DNA from: Candidatus Parcubacteria bacterium | GTDB lineage: Bacteria > Patescibacteriota > Patescibacteriia > Patescibacteriales > UBA12075 | Direction of reading: 5' to 3' | Assembly (NCBI GenBank): GCA_002869165.1 | Contig: PKTK01000013.1 | Span: forward strand, 1 to 50,123 | Length of the DNA: 50,123 nucleotides | Shown here: positions 40,732-49,060 of the stretch, piece by piece | Numbering within the stretch: the first letter of the stretch is position 1 | How the letters are laid out: each line of letters starts with the position of its first letter | Notes under the pieces: model-generated | Told to the model about the DNA's origin: nothing | The model's database searches: none | What the model saw: the letters and a program-made list of their open reading frames with translations, nothing else | Translations under genes and position numbers: made by a program

Positions 40732-41586
40732 ATGAAAAAGCTATATTGGATTCTTCCTGTATTGATTGTTGTGAGTTGTATGGTCTTCGCAATCATTTAC
40801 AGATTATCTGTAGATGAATTTTCGTCGATCAGTTTCAACAACTTCCCTTCAAAACTGAAAAGTTCTAAAAAAACTGTAACAATAGAGCTTGAAATAGCCG
40901 AACTGCTTGAGAGCGCTAGATTTTCTAGAAGCACACTCAAAATTGAGAAAAGCGGCTGGATTACCATTGGGGTCATTAATGGCCTTGTTGGCGCTCTTGA
41001 TCCTCAGGCTAGGATTTCAAACCCAATGAGTTATCTACTGTTTGAAATTCCAGGCAAAAAAGGAAAATATCGGTCAAGTGAATTGATCGAAACACCTGTT
41101 GAACCAGGATTACTCAAAATATCTTTTAACAAACAATATTTTGAAAATTCCATTTATTCTATTGTCGTAGAAGACAATAAATATAAGTATGGAAAAATAA
41201 CGCTTGGTATCAACTATAACGATATCACTAGTAACCTTGGCTCAAATCCAGAGAAATTTGTAGTTGAGGAAGGTTCTACTGATATTAAAACTGCTAATAA
41301 TTCAAATAAGTATATCAAAAGAACCAAGGATTTTCTTAATGTCGGCGCTAGACTCAAAGAAAGTATTAAAGAAAGCAATGAAGCAGCTAAAAAAATAGCG
41401 GAAGAAGAAATGAAAAGTCCGAAACTAGAGACAGTTGCTTCAGCTAGAAAATTTGCAGGCGAGCATGTTAAAGTCTACGAAGACACTAGAGAAAAATTCC
41501 AAAACTCTATCACCGACTGGGGAAAGAGAAGACTGAATGATCTCGGATTTGAAATACCAGAAGAAAAAAGCACGACTTCCAAATAA
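40732..41586 (+). CDS. hypothetical membrane-anchored protein
   Basis: N-terminal signal/TM; AGGAG RBS; 9 bp after the previous gene. Confidence 0.6.
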   Translation: MKKLYWILPVLIVVSCMVFAIIYRLSVDEFSSISFNNFPSKLKSSKKTVTIELEIAELLESARFSRSTLKIEKSGWITIGVINGLVGALDPQARISNPMSYLLFEIPGKKGKYRSSELIETPVEPGLLKISFNKQYFENSIYSIVVEDNKYKYGKITLGINYNDITSNLGSNPEKFVVEEGSTDIKTANNSNKYIKRTKDFLNVGARLKESIKESNEAAKKIAEEEMKSPKLETVASARKFAGEHVKVYEDTREKFQNSITDWGKRRLNDLGFEIPEEKSTTSK

Positions 41587-41597
41587 AGGAGGCTATT

Positions 41598-43025
41598 ATG
41601 TACGCACTTGGAATTGTTGCAACAATCATAACCGCTCTTGTTCTCCTTTACAAATATGGAAAAAGTAAAGATTACAAAGAGCTGATTCAAGCAGGTGGGT
41701 TGCTTACTCTGGCAATACTGCTTTTCCCAAATATGATTAAATTTGCGAATGCGCTTATTGCCGATTCAAAAGTGATAGACCCGATTATGCCAAACATTAT
41801 TCTTCATTTCTGTTTTGTTTTTCCGACCACAGTCATTTATATCTACCTGAAGAAAAAAGCCCCGACCGGCCCTGTAAATCTTATGGCAGATATTCTGTAC
41901 TGGCCAACCCTGGTAAGCATCGTAGGATACTACGTGCTTGGGTACGGAAATACGAACACAAATCTCTGGATTATTAACTTGATTGTTCTGACCATTGCAG
42001 TTGTAATGCTTGTCAGAGTGTCAAAAACCTGGGATGAAAAAGGGAGAGTTCAGTATGGAGTTGCTGTAACTTACTTACTGAATATAGGGATAACCTCGAT
42101 AATAATGTATTTACTTGGTTATCGTCGTGGATTTATCCTGATTGAATCTACTCACTTTCTGATTGCTGTTCTTGTTTTGCAAGTCATTTTTTTCTGGCTA
42201 AGCTACGGAATTGACCCGCAAGAACAAAATATGAAAAAAAGAGCATCCTACTGGATATGTAAAGTCTGGATGATCGGTTCTATGATTGTTCTTGTAGCAA
42301 TTATCATACCCATGGTAAAAGGTGATGTAACCAAAGAAGACATGATTCTCGCGGGAAACATCAACCTTGGTGAAGCCTCAATACTTCAGGTGAAAGTCGA
42401 TGCAGAAATGGAAAAATGCAAAGACATCAACAAGAAGATTGTCGAGGCTAGAAAGAATAAGGATGCTATAAAGATCGAAGAACTTATAAACAATTCAAAG
42501 GCTTGTTACGCCAATATTGAAAAAATCAAGAACGAGCAGAAAGACGTAACAAGCAATGAAGAGGAGGAGGAAAAAGGAAAAGAGGTTGCAAAAGAAGAGG
42601 GAGAAGAGAAAAAGGAAGAGGAGAAAAAGAAAGAAGTGGTGGGAGTCGATGTCCTTGATATGGTCATAAATTCACTCATCGACACCAAAGAAGGTGTCAA
42701 AAACAAGACGAGTGAATATTGGAATAAGTGGAGAGGTGAGGAAAACAAAAAAGCTTCTTCATCATCCAATAATAACGTCTACACCTTCACCGGAATAGGG
42801 TTTTCTGGTGGAAAATACAACAACGGAGGTATTGAAACTCTTGTCTATAGAGAAGATTTTTTTCCAGGAGATACTATTATTTTCTCTGGTAAGCACGTTG
42901 AGGTTTATGTTGGTGGAAAATACCGAAAAAGAAACAAAATGCAAATAAATAACGTTGGCGACAAAAAAGACTATTTGTATGTAAGGGCGCCGAAGGGGGA
43001 AAAGTTTACATTAACATTACTATAA
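41598..43025 (+). CDS. multi-TM protein with charged linker and C-terminal FTGIGFSGG module
   Basis: About seven TMs; KEEGEEKKEEEKKK linker; AAAGGAGG RBS. Confidence 0.65.
   Translation: MYALGIVATIITALVLLYKYGKSKDYKELIQAGGLLTLAILLFPNMIKFANALIADSKVIDPIMPNIILHFCFVFPTTVIYIYLKKKAPTGPVNLMADILYWPTLVSIVGYYVLGYGNTNTNLWIINLIVLTIAVVMLVRVSKTWDEKGRVQYGVAVTYLLNIGITSIIMYLLGYRRGFILIESTHFLIAVLVLQVIFFWLSYGIDPQEQNMKKRASYWICKVWMIGSMIVLVAIIIPMVKGDVTKEDMILAGNINLGEASILQVKVDAEMEKCKDINKKIVEARKNKDAIKIEELINNSKACYANIEKIKNEQKDVTSNEEEEEKGKEVAKEEGEEKKEEEKKKEVVGVDVLDMVINSLIDTKEGVKNKTSEYWNKWRGEENKKASSSSNNNVYTFTGIGFSGGKYNNGGIETLVYREDFFPGDTIIFSGKHVEVYVGGKYRKRNKMQINNVGDKKDYLYVRAPKGEKFTLTLL
42783..43014 (+). repeat. 232-bp C-terminal module, copy 1
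   Basis: 229/232 identical to 43942-44173. Confidence 0.93.
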
Positions 43026-43032
43026 TTTTATT

Positions 43033-43062
43033 AGGGAATTACTTTTAAGTAATTCCCTTTTT
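43033..43062 (+). terminator. terminator of the three-gene operon
   Basis: GGGAATTACTTttAAGTAATTCCC TTTTTTT. Confidence 0.85.
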
Positions 43063-43073
43063 TTCATGCTTGA

Positions 43074-43098
43074 TTTTTTTAAAAAAATATGCTAAAAT
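43074..43098 (+). promoter_or_regulatory. promoter of the TPR-like gene
   Basis: TTGATT-17-TAAAAT; approximate position. Confidence 0.5.
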
Positions 43099-43155
43099 AG
43101 CATAAATATAAATAGGCCTTTAAAAATACACAAAATACTATATCCGGAGGATATC

Positions 43156-44187
43156 ATGAAAAAAATAACTATTTTTACCGTACTTATCGTGAGCTTCATG
43201 ATCAGCGCTAGTGCTGAAGCTGGTTTTTTTACAGACAGAAAGCTCGACAAAGCTGAAAAGCTTATCGAACAAAACTTCACCAATGAAGCCAGGGCTATCA
43301 TCATGGAAACAATCACAGACAATCCAGATGACCCTGATGTTTACTTTCGCACTGGAATGCTCTTCCTGAAAATGAAAGAACACGACAGCATGATGAAGAG
43401 CTTCAATGCCGTTGACAATCTGGGTTCAAAAAAACAAAAACAAGAAATAGCTGTGGTCCTGTCTAATCTTGCCTTCTTGAGACTTGAAGAAGCCAAAGGT
43501 AGAACCGCCCAGGAGTATTTCGAAGCAGCTTTCCGTTTTGACCCGAGCATAAAAGATAGCACAGTCAATGAAATAATGACTATCGGCAAAGACTATGTCT
43601 CAGGGGCAATAAAAGGAATTGAAGTAAACAAAAGCATCGAAAAATCCTTTGCCTACTTCTATATGGCCTCATATCTTGATAAAGGCCAAGAAAAAAATAT
43701 CGGCGAAATCTATCTAAACAATTTCAATGAAAGTGGTTATACTAAATTTGCTCTTGGAGCAATTGACTTTGATCCGAGTCTTAAAAATGAAATAGTAGAT
43801 GCTGTAACCAAACTTGCTAAGGATGAAACCATATCAAAAGATGGCCGCAAGAAGGTAAAAACTTTTCTAGAAAATTTGATTGGGAAAGATGAATTCTTAA
43901 AAATTTTTCCTTATGGTGAAAAAGACCTTCTTCTAAAAAAAACCTTCACTGGAATAGGATTTTCTGGTGGAAAATACAACAACGGAGGTATTGAAACTCT
44001 TCTCTATAGAGAAGATTTTTTTCCAGGAGATACTATTATTTTCTCTGGTAAGCACGTTGAGGTTTATGTTGGTGGAAAATACCGAAAAAGAAACAAAATG
44101 CAAATAAATAACGTTGGCGACAAAAAAGACTATTTGTATGTAAGGGCGCCGAAGGGGGAAAAGTTTACATTAAGTGTTGTAAAATAA
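43156..44187 (+). CDS. secreted TPR-like repeat protein with C-terminal FTGIGFSGG module
   Basis: Signal peptide MKKITIFTVLIVSFMISASAEA; CCGGAGG RBS; helical repeat body. Confidence 0.65.
   Translation: MKKITIFTVLIVSFMISASAEAGFFTDRKLDKAEKLIEQNFTNEARAIIMETITDNPDDPDVYFRTGMLFLKMKEHDSMMKSFNAVDNLGSKKQKQEIAVVLSNLAFLRLEEAKGRTAQEYFEAAFRFDPSIKDSTVNEIMTIGKDYVSGAIKGIEVNKSIEKSFAYFYMASYLDKGQEKNIGEIYLNNFNESGYTKFALGAIDFDPSLKNEIVDAVTKLAKDETISKDGRKKVKTFLENLIGKDEFLKIFPYGEKDLLLKKTFTGIGFSGGKYNNGGIETLLYREDFFPGDTIIFSGKHVEVYVGGKYRKRNKMQINNVGDKKDYLYVRAPKGEKFTLSVVK
43942..44173 (+). repeat. 232-bp C-terminal module, copy 2
   Basis: See copy 1. Confidence 0.93.
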
Positions 44188-44194
44188 TAATCCA

Positions 44195-44222
44195 AAAGGA
44201 GAAAAACTTTCTCCTTTTTTTA
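44195..44222 (+). terminator. terminator
   Basis: AAAAGGAGAAAAACTTTCTCCTTTTTTT. Confidence 0.75.
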
Positions 44223-44243
44223 TTTTTATGATATAATAAAAAC

Positions 44244-44609
44244 ATGAAAAAATTATTACTACTATTTTTAATTTTTAGCTTTTTCGTGCTTTATTTTAAT
44301 GTAGAAAATTTATTTGCAGAAGGATTTGATAATGAACCACCTGTCGAACTAAGCAATCCCATTGGTACCGAAAATCCTAATATTATTATTGGTAGGATTA
44401 TTAATGCTATTTTGGGAGTGGTTGGCTCTTTGGCTTTGCTTATGTTTATCTATGGTGGATTGACCTGGATGCTGGCTGCGGGAAATAATGAACGAGTGCA
44501 AAAAGGAAAAGATATACTCATCTGGGCTACGATTGGTATGGTTGTAATATTCTCATCATACGCTGTAATCAAATTCATCTTCGAAGGACTAGGGGTATCA
44601 GGAACATAA
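44244..44609 (+). CDS. VirB2/TrbC-like pilin-family membrane protein
   Basis: Signal peptide; NPNIIIGRIINAILGVVGSLALLMFIYGGLTWMLAAGNNERVQKGKDILIWATIGMVVIFSSYAVIKFIF. Confidence 0.75.
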   Translation: MKKLLLLFLIFSFFVLYFNVENLFAEGFDNEPPVELSNPIGTENPNIIIGRIINAILGVVGSLALLMFIYGGLTWMLAAGNNERVQKGKDILIWATIGMVVIFSSYAVIKFIFEGLGVSGT

Positions 44610-44781
44610 AATCACGTATCACATAACACACAGCACATATCACAAAACAGACCCTTGGTCTGTTTTTTTGCTCTTCTGAAAACTAGTTTTCCTTTTTGGA
44701 AAAAGAGGTTAGTATTAATAGGTGATTATTCACCCCTCTCGTATTTAAGTTTGCATATGGGAATGAAGGTAAATTATTCAC

Positions 44782-44818
44782 GAGATTCCCTTCCCTCGCT
44801 TCGCTCGCCGGGAATGAC
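44782..44818. repeat. dispersed GGGAATC/GTCATTCCCGGC repeat
   Basis: gagattcccttccctcgcttcgctcgccgggaatgac. Confidence 0.7.
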
Positions 44819-45020
44819 AAACAAAAAAAAGAAGTAATGAGCTTCTTTTTTATTATGTAATGCTATTTACAGTTTTAAACCCCTCCCCCTACACTTCGTT
44901 CGGGTACTCCCCTTTAAAAAGGGGAGAATTATGTGATACCTGCTCGTTCGGGTACTCCCCTTTGAAAAGGGGAGAATTATATGATACCTGCCCGAAATGA
45001 AATTTATTCAGGTGGGTATA

Positions 45021-45878
45021 TTATGTGATTAAGGCTGCTCCGATTGCTCCTGCTCTAAGTCCTAGTTTTGATTTGAGGACTTTTATTTTTTTCCGCGCAT
45101 CTCGACTTGCAATATGATCTTTCATAGTCTTTTTGGCTCGAGAGAGAAATAATTCATCAGACTCTGATACTCCGCCTCCGAGAATAATCATCTCGGGGTC
45201 GATCAGATTGATGATATTGGCCATGGCCATTCCTAAAAATTCTCCTACTTCCTCAAAAGTTTTCTCAGCTAGAACATCGCCACGAAAAGCCTCCTCAGCC
45301 ACTGAAGCTGGATTGTTCTTGGTAAGTTTGTGATAAGCATCTTCCAAGCCAATATTTTCAGAAAAATCTATCAACATACTACCAGGCTCTCCTCCTCCTC
45401 CATTAGCTCCCTCATATATATTCTCTCCCAACCACCAAGCACCACCAATACCTGTACCAATGGTTATACCATAAACATTTGTGTGCCCTTTGCCAGCCCC
45501 GAGCATCATTTCCGCTCTAAGAAAACAATTAACATCATTGTCCATCACTACTTCTATGCCCATCATCTCTTCTAATTTACCAGCAATATCGACATTCTCA
45601 ATTATCCTTAAGTTTGGTGCATTCAAAGCTACTCTCCCTTTAGCGTCCAAAACCGAAGGCACTCCCATACCTATCAAGTCTACTTTTCTTTTTTTGTCCT
45701 TGGCTTTTTCAAGTAAAGGCTCAACTAGTGCCTTGAGCATGGTCATAAAAGCGTCCAGAGTGTCTCTGGGGGTTGCCAACATATAGTCATAAATAATTTT
45801 ATTGCCATCAAAAAGCACAGCACTCATCTTGGTACCACCCACATCTATTCCTATTTTATAATTTTTACTTTTTGGCAT
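45021..45878 (-). CDS. ROK family sugar kinase
   Basis: IGIDVGGTKMSAVLFDG, MDNDVNCFLRAEMMLGAGKGHTNVYGITIGTGIGGAWW. Confidence 0.88.
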   Translation of the reverse strand: MPKSKNYKIGIDVGGTKMSAVLFDGNKIIYDYMLATPRDTLDAFMTMLKALVEPLLEKAKDKKRKVDLIGMGVPSVLDAKGRVALNAPNLRIIENVDIAGKLEEMMGIEVVMDNDVNCFLRAEMMLGAGKGHTNVYGITIGTGIGGAWWLGENIYEGANGGGGEPGSMLIDFSENIGLEDAYHKLTKNNPASVAEEAFRGDVLAEKTFEEVGEFLGMAMANIINLIDPEMIILGGGVSESDELFLSRAKKTMKDHIASRDARKKIKVLKSKLGLRAGAIGAALIT

Positions 45879-46212
45879 GTATTTTAAATTTTGGATTACG
45901 CTATCCTTGTCATTTCGTAGCGAAGCGGAGAAATCCCTTCGCCATCAAAATATTTATGTACAAGGGGTCTCTTCAGTTGCTTTCACTCCTTACGAGATGA
46001 CAAGAAATGTTTTCCTTTTTTGTCATTCCTGTCTACCCCGTCTTCTTGCGGAGCGAAGCTAGGAATGATATGAAAAAATATATTTTAATATTTTAAAACG
46101 TTCGTATCGGAGACCTCCGAGATCCCCGGGACCTCTGAGGTCTATGGCACGTCTTTTTTAAGCTCACCCCAACCCTCTCCTTGGTAAAGAGGGGGGGATA
46201 ATGAATATATAC

Positions 46213-47301
46213 TTATTTTATCAGAAATTGTCTTAGAAGCAAATTATAAAGACTCGATAGTGCTAGACTTAGCCCAAAAGAGCTAAAAAAAGTAATAATC
46301 AAAATCAAAGGATACTCAAGACAAAAATTTAAATTGTAATCAAATACAATATCAGAAACAAAGTATCCAATTTGAAAATGTATCAAAAAAATCCACAAAC
46401 TTACTCTGCCAGTTTTTATTAAAAATTCATAAAAACTAATAAAATGCTTTTTTATCTTTCTCCTATAAAAATACAAAATATTAAAAACTGCTAGCGCGTA
46501 GAAAAATCGGGCATTATAATAAAAACTTGGTAAAAATATTACAAACAAAAAATACATTACTAAAACCCAAAACCAAAACTTCATTTCTTTTCTGCCAAAC
46601 TTTCCTTCCCCCAAAAAGAAATCTCTCATATGCATGCCATAAGCAAAAAAGAAAAAGAAATTAGTAAACAGCCAAGCCCCAAAAATAGTCACTCCACCCA
46701 AAACCACTGTCGAGACAAAACTAATCACAAATGAAATACTCAAAAAATATTTACTCCTGCGATATTTAGATACTAGCGGGTAGACCAAATACAACTGCAA
46801 AAGAACCGTGACAAAATAATATGGCACCAAGGCTGTGCCGTTTAAAAGCATATAAACAAAACCTAAAATCGAACTCTTAAAATACAACCCCATCAAAAGC
46901 ATTACTAGAAAATACGGAAAAAATATCCGAGAAACTTTTCTAGAGAAAAATTTAGCCTTGCCATTTACTTCTTCCCAAGGACCAAGAAGCAAACCCGAAC
47001 AAATAAAAAACACACCAATAGCAAAACGAGTCAGAGCATTAACTAAAACAAAAAAATAATTGTATTCAAAGTCTGGTTTTAAATGTGCGTAAAACCAAGC
47101 CATATGAATAATAACCACCGCAAAAATTGCCAAACCTTTCAAAAAATCATAATACTCAATTCTCTTGCCTTTTCTTAATTCTTTCTCGCCCTGATTATTG
47201 GGGAAAAAATAAAATTTTCGCCAAGCCGGAACCAGCAAGATGATAAGCAAAAAGAGTATTAAACTAAAAGCCTCGGGTAGATACATATAATATTTTGTCA
47301 T
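46213..47301 (-). CDS. acyltransferase 3 family membrane protein
   Basis: RIEYYDFLKGLAIFAVVIIHMAWF; multi-TM. Confidence 0.75.
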   Translation of the reverse strand: MTKYYMYLPEAFSLILFLLIILLVPAWRKFYFFPNNQGEKELRKGKRIEYYDFLKGLAIFAVVIIHMAWFYAHLKPDFEYNYFFVLVNALTRFAIGVFFICSGLLLGPWEEVNGKAKFFSRKVSRIFFPYFLVMLLMGLYFKSSILGFVYMLLNGTALVPYYFVTVLLQLYLVYPLVSKYRRSKYFLSISFVISFVSTVVLGGVTIFGAWLFTNFFFFFAYGMHMRDFFLGEGKFGRKEMKFWFWVLVMYFLFVIFLPSFYYNARFFYALAVFNILYFYRRKIKKHFISFYEFLIKTGRVSLWIFLIHFQIGYFVSDIVFDYNLNFCLEYPLILIITFFSSFGLSLALSSLYNLLLRQFLIK

Positions 47302-47427
47302 TCCCGGCTGAAGCCCGCCGAAGGCGAAGGCGGAAGGGAAGGGAATCTACGCATTGCTATTCTTTAATACGTAGATTCCCTTCCCCTGCGTAGCTTGCTT
47401 TTGCTCCCTACTCCGGCCGGGAATGAC
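47297..47427. repeat. facing pair of GTCATTCCCGGC...GGGAATCTACG dispersed repeats
   Basis: gtcattcccggctgaagc..gggaatctacgc ... acgtagattcccttcccctgcg..ccggccgggaatgac. Confidence 0.8.
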
Positions 47428-47434
47428 AAGATTT

Positions 47435-48442
47435 TTAATTGAACAATAATTTAGCCTCCTCCCAAATCAAATCATTGTCATTAGTTTCTTTTTCCCAATA
47501 CCACCACTCAACTCCCCAAAGATAAAACTCCCGAAATCCTGTCTTGCGGGCAAACTCTAGAATCTCGACAAACTTTTCATGATCCATGGTCCTGGCTCTT
47601 TCATCAGCATCTAGTTCTTGAAATGGAACTGGTCCCCAAGGTTCAGCCTGAAGTTCTATTACAATCCATTTTTTAGGATTGGAAAAAAGTTTAGCTATTC
47701 TTCGCTTGAACTGGAAAAAACCTGGCTCAATCGGATAATGAATATAAGAATTCAAAGCCTCAGAATAAGTGTCACGATACATGGTGGTGCCGAAAATATC
47801 CGCCCGCTGAGCCGCTGGTACCCAAAGCGACAATTCTCCTGAATCTGTCATCAATACATCTCGTGAATCCAATGATTTCACAAGTGAAAGCTCTTGATCC
47901 AGAAAATCAGCATTCAAAGTAGGACATTCACCAAAATTAGGCAAAAATGGTTCATTTTCTAGTTGCCAATATTTTATTACTTCCCTATCTTTATACCTGT
48001 TAATTGTTTTTTCAATATAATCAAGTAATTCTTTATGTCTTTCTTCTTCGCCTAAAATTTTGGCCCAATCAGGAAAATGACACTCAGGCCAACGAGGAAG
48101 TCTACCGCCAACAGCCAAAATAACTTCCACATTCCTTTTTTCTGCCTCAGTTATCTGCCAATCCAAATAATCCCATTTGTATAAATTATTATTCTTTTCC
48201 ACTTCATCCCAATACGATGAAAGTCTAATCTTCTTAACTCCCAAATCATCAAAAAGATTTAAATAAACTTTTTTCCAGTCAAGCCCAAGATCTATTGCCT
48301 GTTTATGTGAAAAAGTTACCCCATACTCAAGCTCAGACTTATCGTAAACGATTCCCTGAGAAAGCAAAAACAATACAAATAAAAATATTATCAGTATTGT
48401 TATAAAAATTTTAAATCTTTTAAATGTTTTTATGAGTCCCAT
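47435..48442 (-). CDS. TIM-barrel glycoside hydrolase-like protein
   Basis: KRNVEVILAVGGRLPRWPECHFPDW, YWQLENEPFLPNFGECP, WIVIELQAEPWGP. Confidence 0.65.
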   Translation of the reverse strand: MGLIKTFKRFKIFITILIIFLFVLFLLSQGIVYDKSELEYGVTFSHKQAIDLGLDWKKVYLNLFDDLGVKKIRLSSYWDEVEKNNNLYKWDYLDWQITEAEKRNVEVILAVGGRLPRWPECHFPDWAKILGEEERHKELLDYIEKTINRYKDREVIKYWQLENEPFLPNFGECPTLNADFLDQELSLVKSLDSRDVLMTDSGELSLWVPAAQRADIFGTTMYRDTYSEALNSYIHYPIEPGFFQFKRRIAKLFSNPKKWIVIELQAEPWGPVPFQELDADERARTMDHEKFVEILEFARKTGFREFYLWGVEWWYWEKETNDNDLIWEEAKLLFN

Positions 48443-48859
48443 CTATGAGTTAAGAGTGGCGTTGTAAATTTTTTCTATAACAAAAGTTGCAATTGCAAAT
48501 GAAGCCATAATAACAACTAAACCAATAATACCTGTAACTAAAATTGATTTTGCTTTCGTAATCTTGGCCTCATCACCACTAGCATTCATCCACAAAAACC
48601 CTCCATATATTATTAAAACCAAAAATATAATACCCAAAAAACCCAAAAATATATTTATTAGATCTGCCATAAAAGCTCTAACATCTTTTACATCACTAGC
48701 ACTACCTCTTTCACCATACTGATAACCAACATCACCAGACTCAGTCCCCATGCCAACCTGAGATTCCCACAAAGAATTAGCCTGTGCCACGGGTAAAAGC
48801 ACGTTTAAGGAAAAAATTAAAACTAAAACTAAAGAAAAAATGTACTTGATATTTTTCAT
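48443..48859 (-). CDS. VirB2/TrbC-like pilin-family membrane protein
   Basis: Signal peptide; DLINIFLGFLGIIFLVLIIYGGFLWMNASGDEAKITKAKSILVTGIIGLVVIMASFAIATFVI. Confidence 0.75.
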   Translation of the reverse strand: MKNIKYIFSLVLVLIFSLNVLLPVAQANSLWESQVGMGTESGDVGYQYGERGSASDVKDVRAFMADLINIFLGFLGIIFLVLIIYGGFLWMNASGDEAKITKAKSILVTGIIGLVVIMASFAIATFVIEKIYNATLNS

Positions 48860-48883
48860 ATAATATGTGTTATAATAATAATA

Positions 48884-49059
48884 TAGGCTACGAAAATACG
48901 AATTAATACAAATTTACTAATATTAAATAAACGTAAATAAATATTTATTCTATTTTGTACCTATTTATTATACCAAAATAAACAAAAAACTCCCAGTAAA
49001 TAAAAGAATCGATTAAAAATAATTCGTAAATTCGTACAGATTCGTATTTTCGTTACCTA
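48884..49059. mobile_element. MITE-like element (176 bp), derivative of the GxxExxY element family
   Basis: TAGGCTACGAAAATACGAATTAATACAAATTTACTAAT ... ATTCGTAAATTCGTACAGATTCGTATTTTCGTTACCTA, no ORF. Confidence 0.7.
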
Positions 49060-49060
49060 A

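Noticed and set aside
42506-43383. Minus-strand ORFs 42506-42769, 42762-42944, 43092-43322 and 43138-43383
   Set aside because: Antisense shadows of the plus-strand accessory genes.
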